This document shows positions 62,001 through 64,000 of a DNA stretch of 64,000 nucleotides, piece after piece. Location: positions 22,784,929-22,848,928 of the forward strand of contig NC_052516.1 of the NCBI RefSeq assembly GCF_014356525.2. The letters are read 5' to 3'. The position numbers were made by a program, and so were the translations under genes. This DNA comes from Nilaparvata lugens (taxonomy: Eukaryota; Arthropoda; Insecta; Hemiptera; Delphacidae). The notes under the pieces are model-generated. The model was not told the DNA's origin and did no database searches. It was given only the letters and a program-made list of their open reading frames with translations. The number at the start of each line of letters is the position of its first letter. Positions within the stretch are counted from its first letter, which is position 1.

Positions 62001-63817
62001 TTAAAGCTCCTGTGGGTAGTCCACAATTGGAGTACGTTTCGGGACTCTCAGTTGATTTGCTTTCTTCTTAATAATTTTGAAGACATAAATACAAGAATAT
62101 AACAGTTATCAGTGTTTGCCAGACAATAATAATATAAATGATCAGTTTATTGTTCACCCCTAACAAATCAAAGTTATTTGGCATTTCAACATGATGGAAA
62201 ATGTCTTCTGAGAATGAGTTGTGCTCTTCAAATTTTGAAAAATTCAAGTGCCAATTTTCATTTAAGATTTCCGAAAGGTTTAAGTACTGAGGCAGAGTCT
62301 CATGTTTAAAAATTGGGATGCTCAATTTAGATAAATTTGTCCACATGTGAGGAATTAAGTTATTAATAGCTGGAGAAGGATGGGAACGGGAGTCGCAAGG
62401 ATAAAGAGTGCTTATCAGTACGTCGCCGTTGTCGTCTTGAAGTTCGCAGTTGCAAGGGATGTGGAGTGATAGGGTTCCTGGACTGTTGCTTGGGACCTCA
62501 GTTGTTGAGTTTTTACAGCGAATTGTCGTCTTTTTGCCGGTGTTGTGGAATAGGAAGGTGTCTTCTCGTAGGCGAGTGATTAGGGTTTGATTGTCAGTTG
62601 CTTTACAATCAAATTTGCAGACTTCTCGTAGCTCCGATACGTCTGCTTCTGATGTTAGAAGGTGGAGACAAGTGGCTTGGGTGGCGGAGTTCGACATCTT
62701 TTTCCTCGGAATCAAGCAGAGGCCTTTCTGCTTGAACTGGCAATCGTCTTCTTCGTCATCTGACAGGATTTGCAGTTATTTTCTTCTCTAAGTATCAGGT
62801 GATGTTGGGAGGTCAAACGGCAGGTATGACCATTCCAATGAAGCGGGATAGATTGCAGGTGGAATAATGAAATAGTTGAATTTTTCTTCTTTATTGGTAT
62901 TTTGAGGGTAACCAATAGTTCGTTGTCGGATTTTCTGCAGGATGTTAGTTTCAAGTTTCGAATTTATCGTTGTCTTTTGTTGATATGGTGAAGTTTCTCT
63001 TGTTTATTTTCTTTTCGAGTTCTTGAAGTCGATTGTTTAGGTCTTCTTTTGAAATGACGTGATGAGAAAGTTGTTGATTGTAGCATCTCATGTCGATTTC
63101 ATTGTAGTTGTTAGATAGAGTCATCATATACATGAAAATAGTAGTCCTCAGTTGTGTTTTCAGTACATCGGTTGTAGTATTCCCTTTCTGAAACTTATTC
63201 TGTTGGGTGAATGATTCTTGCCAAAGAATAAGGTCATGCTTCATGTTGTTCAATACTTTCTTCACGTTCTCTGCCATGCCGTTCATCTTGCGTGTGTTGT
63301 CTATCAATTCGACATGTTCCGCGTGAACGAAGTCTTGAAGATTACTCAGATGAGAAGTGATGTCGGTTTCGGTTTTCACGTATGCGCCCAATTCTTCGTC
63401 GGTAGCTACTCCGCAACACCAGTTCAGGACCGCCCCGATCGTATCGATAGAGCGTTCGCGGCGTGGTAGTCGATTTTCGCTCTCAGCTGGAGTGTTGTCG
63501 TCATCGCTGCCAATGTAAATGCCGTCTTGTAGTTGTAGAAGTTGCAGCTCCGTTCGATGAATCTGATCAAATACTGCACACTCCGATGAGGAAGGGAAAG
63601 GACATGAGTCAATTTTTAAAGGAGTACTCAGAAGGTTCCTCATAACAAATAAAGGATTTGACCTAGGAATACTGAATGTTATTGGAACTGTGGACTCGTA
63701 AAATACTACATTGTGAATTTCTTTAAATAGAGCTCCGTGAAAAAGAGAAATTTCTTGAGACAATACCGTACAACATATTTCTACAAATGCTAAGGAACAA
63801 AGTATTATGGTATTCAT
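62001..63817 (-). pseudogene. env: F-like envelope gene of an endogenous errantivirus-type retroelement, frameshifted
   Basis: Three overlapping minus-strand frames together span about 600 codons, the usual size of insect retroelement envelope proteins related to baculovirus F. Frame 1 (63817-62951, 288 codons): signal peptide at residues 1-20 (hydrophobic, ending TVLS), furin-type RRER at 119-122, then a fusion-peptide-like hydrophobic segment with a CC pair and ATDEE, then a helical heptad region at about 145-205. Frame 2 (to 62712): Cys-rich ectodomain. Frame 3 (to 62068): several N-glycosylation sequons (NQT, NST, NLS, NLS, NFS), conserved Cys pairs, and a single membrane anchor (IIYIIIVWQTLITVIFLYL) close to its end. 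Breaks lie near 62955, near 62750 and near 62075, the last just before a basic cytoplasmic tail readable to a stop at 62001-62003. Family membership (Metaviridae-like; F-type fusion protein) is inference from architecture. Any gag-pol would be beyond 64000. Confidence 0.75.
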
Positions 63818-64000
63818 TTTAAAAATATTATATCAGTTAGTACTCTATATTAATCTATCAATGAACAGTTCGTATAAGATATCAATTTTATAAACAATAA
63901 TTACTAGTAAAATCCCCAAAAACCCTACAAATAGATTATGTAAATGGTCAAATTAATAGCTATTTCTATATTCCAATCGTAATCACCTACTGGAATTGAT
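63818..64000. other. sequence upstream of env
   Basis: AT-rich. A 36-codon minus frame ending at 63845 has a hydrophobic run (VGFLGILLVIIVYKI), but is too short to assign. The 3' end of pol or a splice acceptor would be expected here or beyond, and neither is identified. Confidence 0.3.

Noticed and set aside
63845..63955. Short hydrophobic frame upstream of env as a separate membrane protein
   Set aside because: Only about 36 codons, no start, and at the window edge; it cannot be judged.

Overview
The window is AT-rich animal DNA that is almost entirely repeats. Non-LTR retrotransposon reverse transcriptase remnants, Helitron ends, many MITEs, an F-like envelope gene on an LTR element, tRNA-derived SINE sequence and long GAA/TTC and TG microsatellites together point to an insect. 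A hemipteran such as a delphacid planthopper is my best guess, but I cannot prove the species. I found no convincing intact host protein gene, rRNA or functional tRNA in 64 kb. Most long reading frames are translations of microsatellites or of transposon arms.

Layout. 0-0.7 kb: tail of a LINE reverse transcriptase ORF (minus). 1-3.7 kb: MITE pieces, including a 637-bp palindrome with TTAA at both ends sitting inside a MITE of the family called B here. 4.3-5.1 kb: purine-rich tract. 5.2-7 kb: a family A MITE and a TG-containing repeat (family C). 7.2-12 kb: family G MITEs, family H repeat, a palindromic satellite, and a 682-bp Helitron inside a B MITE. 12-22 kb: tandem repeats, LINE 3' tails, another B MITE and large TTC tracts. 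22-29 kb: a Helitron with internal tandem repeats, LINE remnants, a C copy, and a second Helitron split by a 1.4-kb long-inverted-repeat element. 29-34 kb: a reverse transcriptase fragment inside a B MITE, an about 995-bp tandem duplication bounded by TG tracts, and a pogo/Tigger-like MITE. 34-41 kb: Helitron tail, palindromic MITEs, H copy 2, element K, C and M repeats, then a minisatellite running into a 100-N gap. 41-47 kb: GAA tract, tRNA-derived SINE, nested A and B MITEs followed by a higher-order satellite that carries the A end, and a TIR element with a relic ORF. 47-60 kb: further MITEs (one with an 8-bp target duplication), a second full 682-bp Helitron, ATT tracts and a giant TTC tract. 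60.7-64 kb: the 3' end of an endogenous LTR retroelement on the minus strand: envelope gene (frameshifted), 3' UTR, polypurine tract and 606-bp LTR.

How the parts relate. The dominant theme is nesting, which gives relative ages: B MITEs were hit by a Helitron, a palindrome, a LINE fragment and a 45-bp LINE tail, and one B inserted into an A MITE. A MITE end has been amplified into a satellite, and TG tracts inside a transposon family appear to have seeded a segmental duplication. The envelope gene encodes a signal peptide, a furin-type site, a fusion-peptide-like segment, a glycosylated ectodomain and a membrane anchor, but it is broken in three places as it stands.
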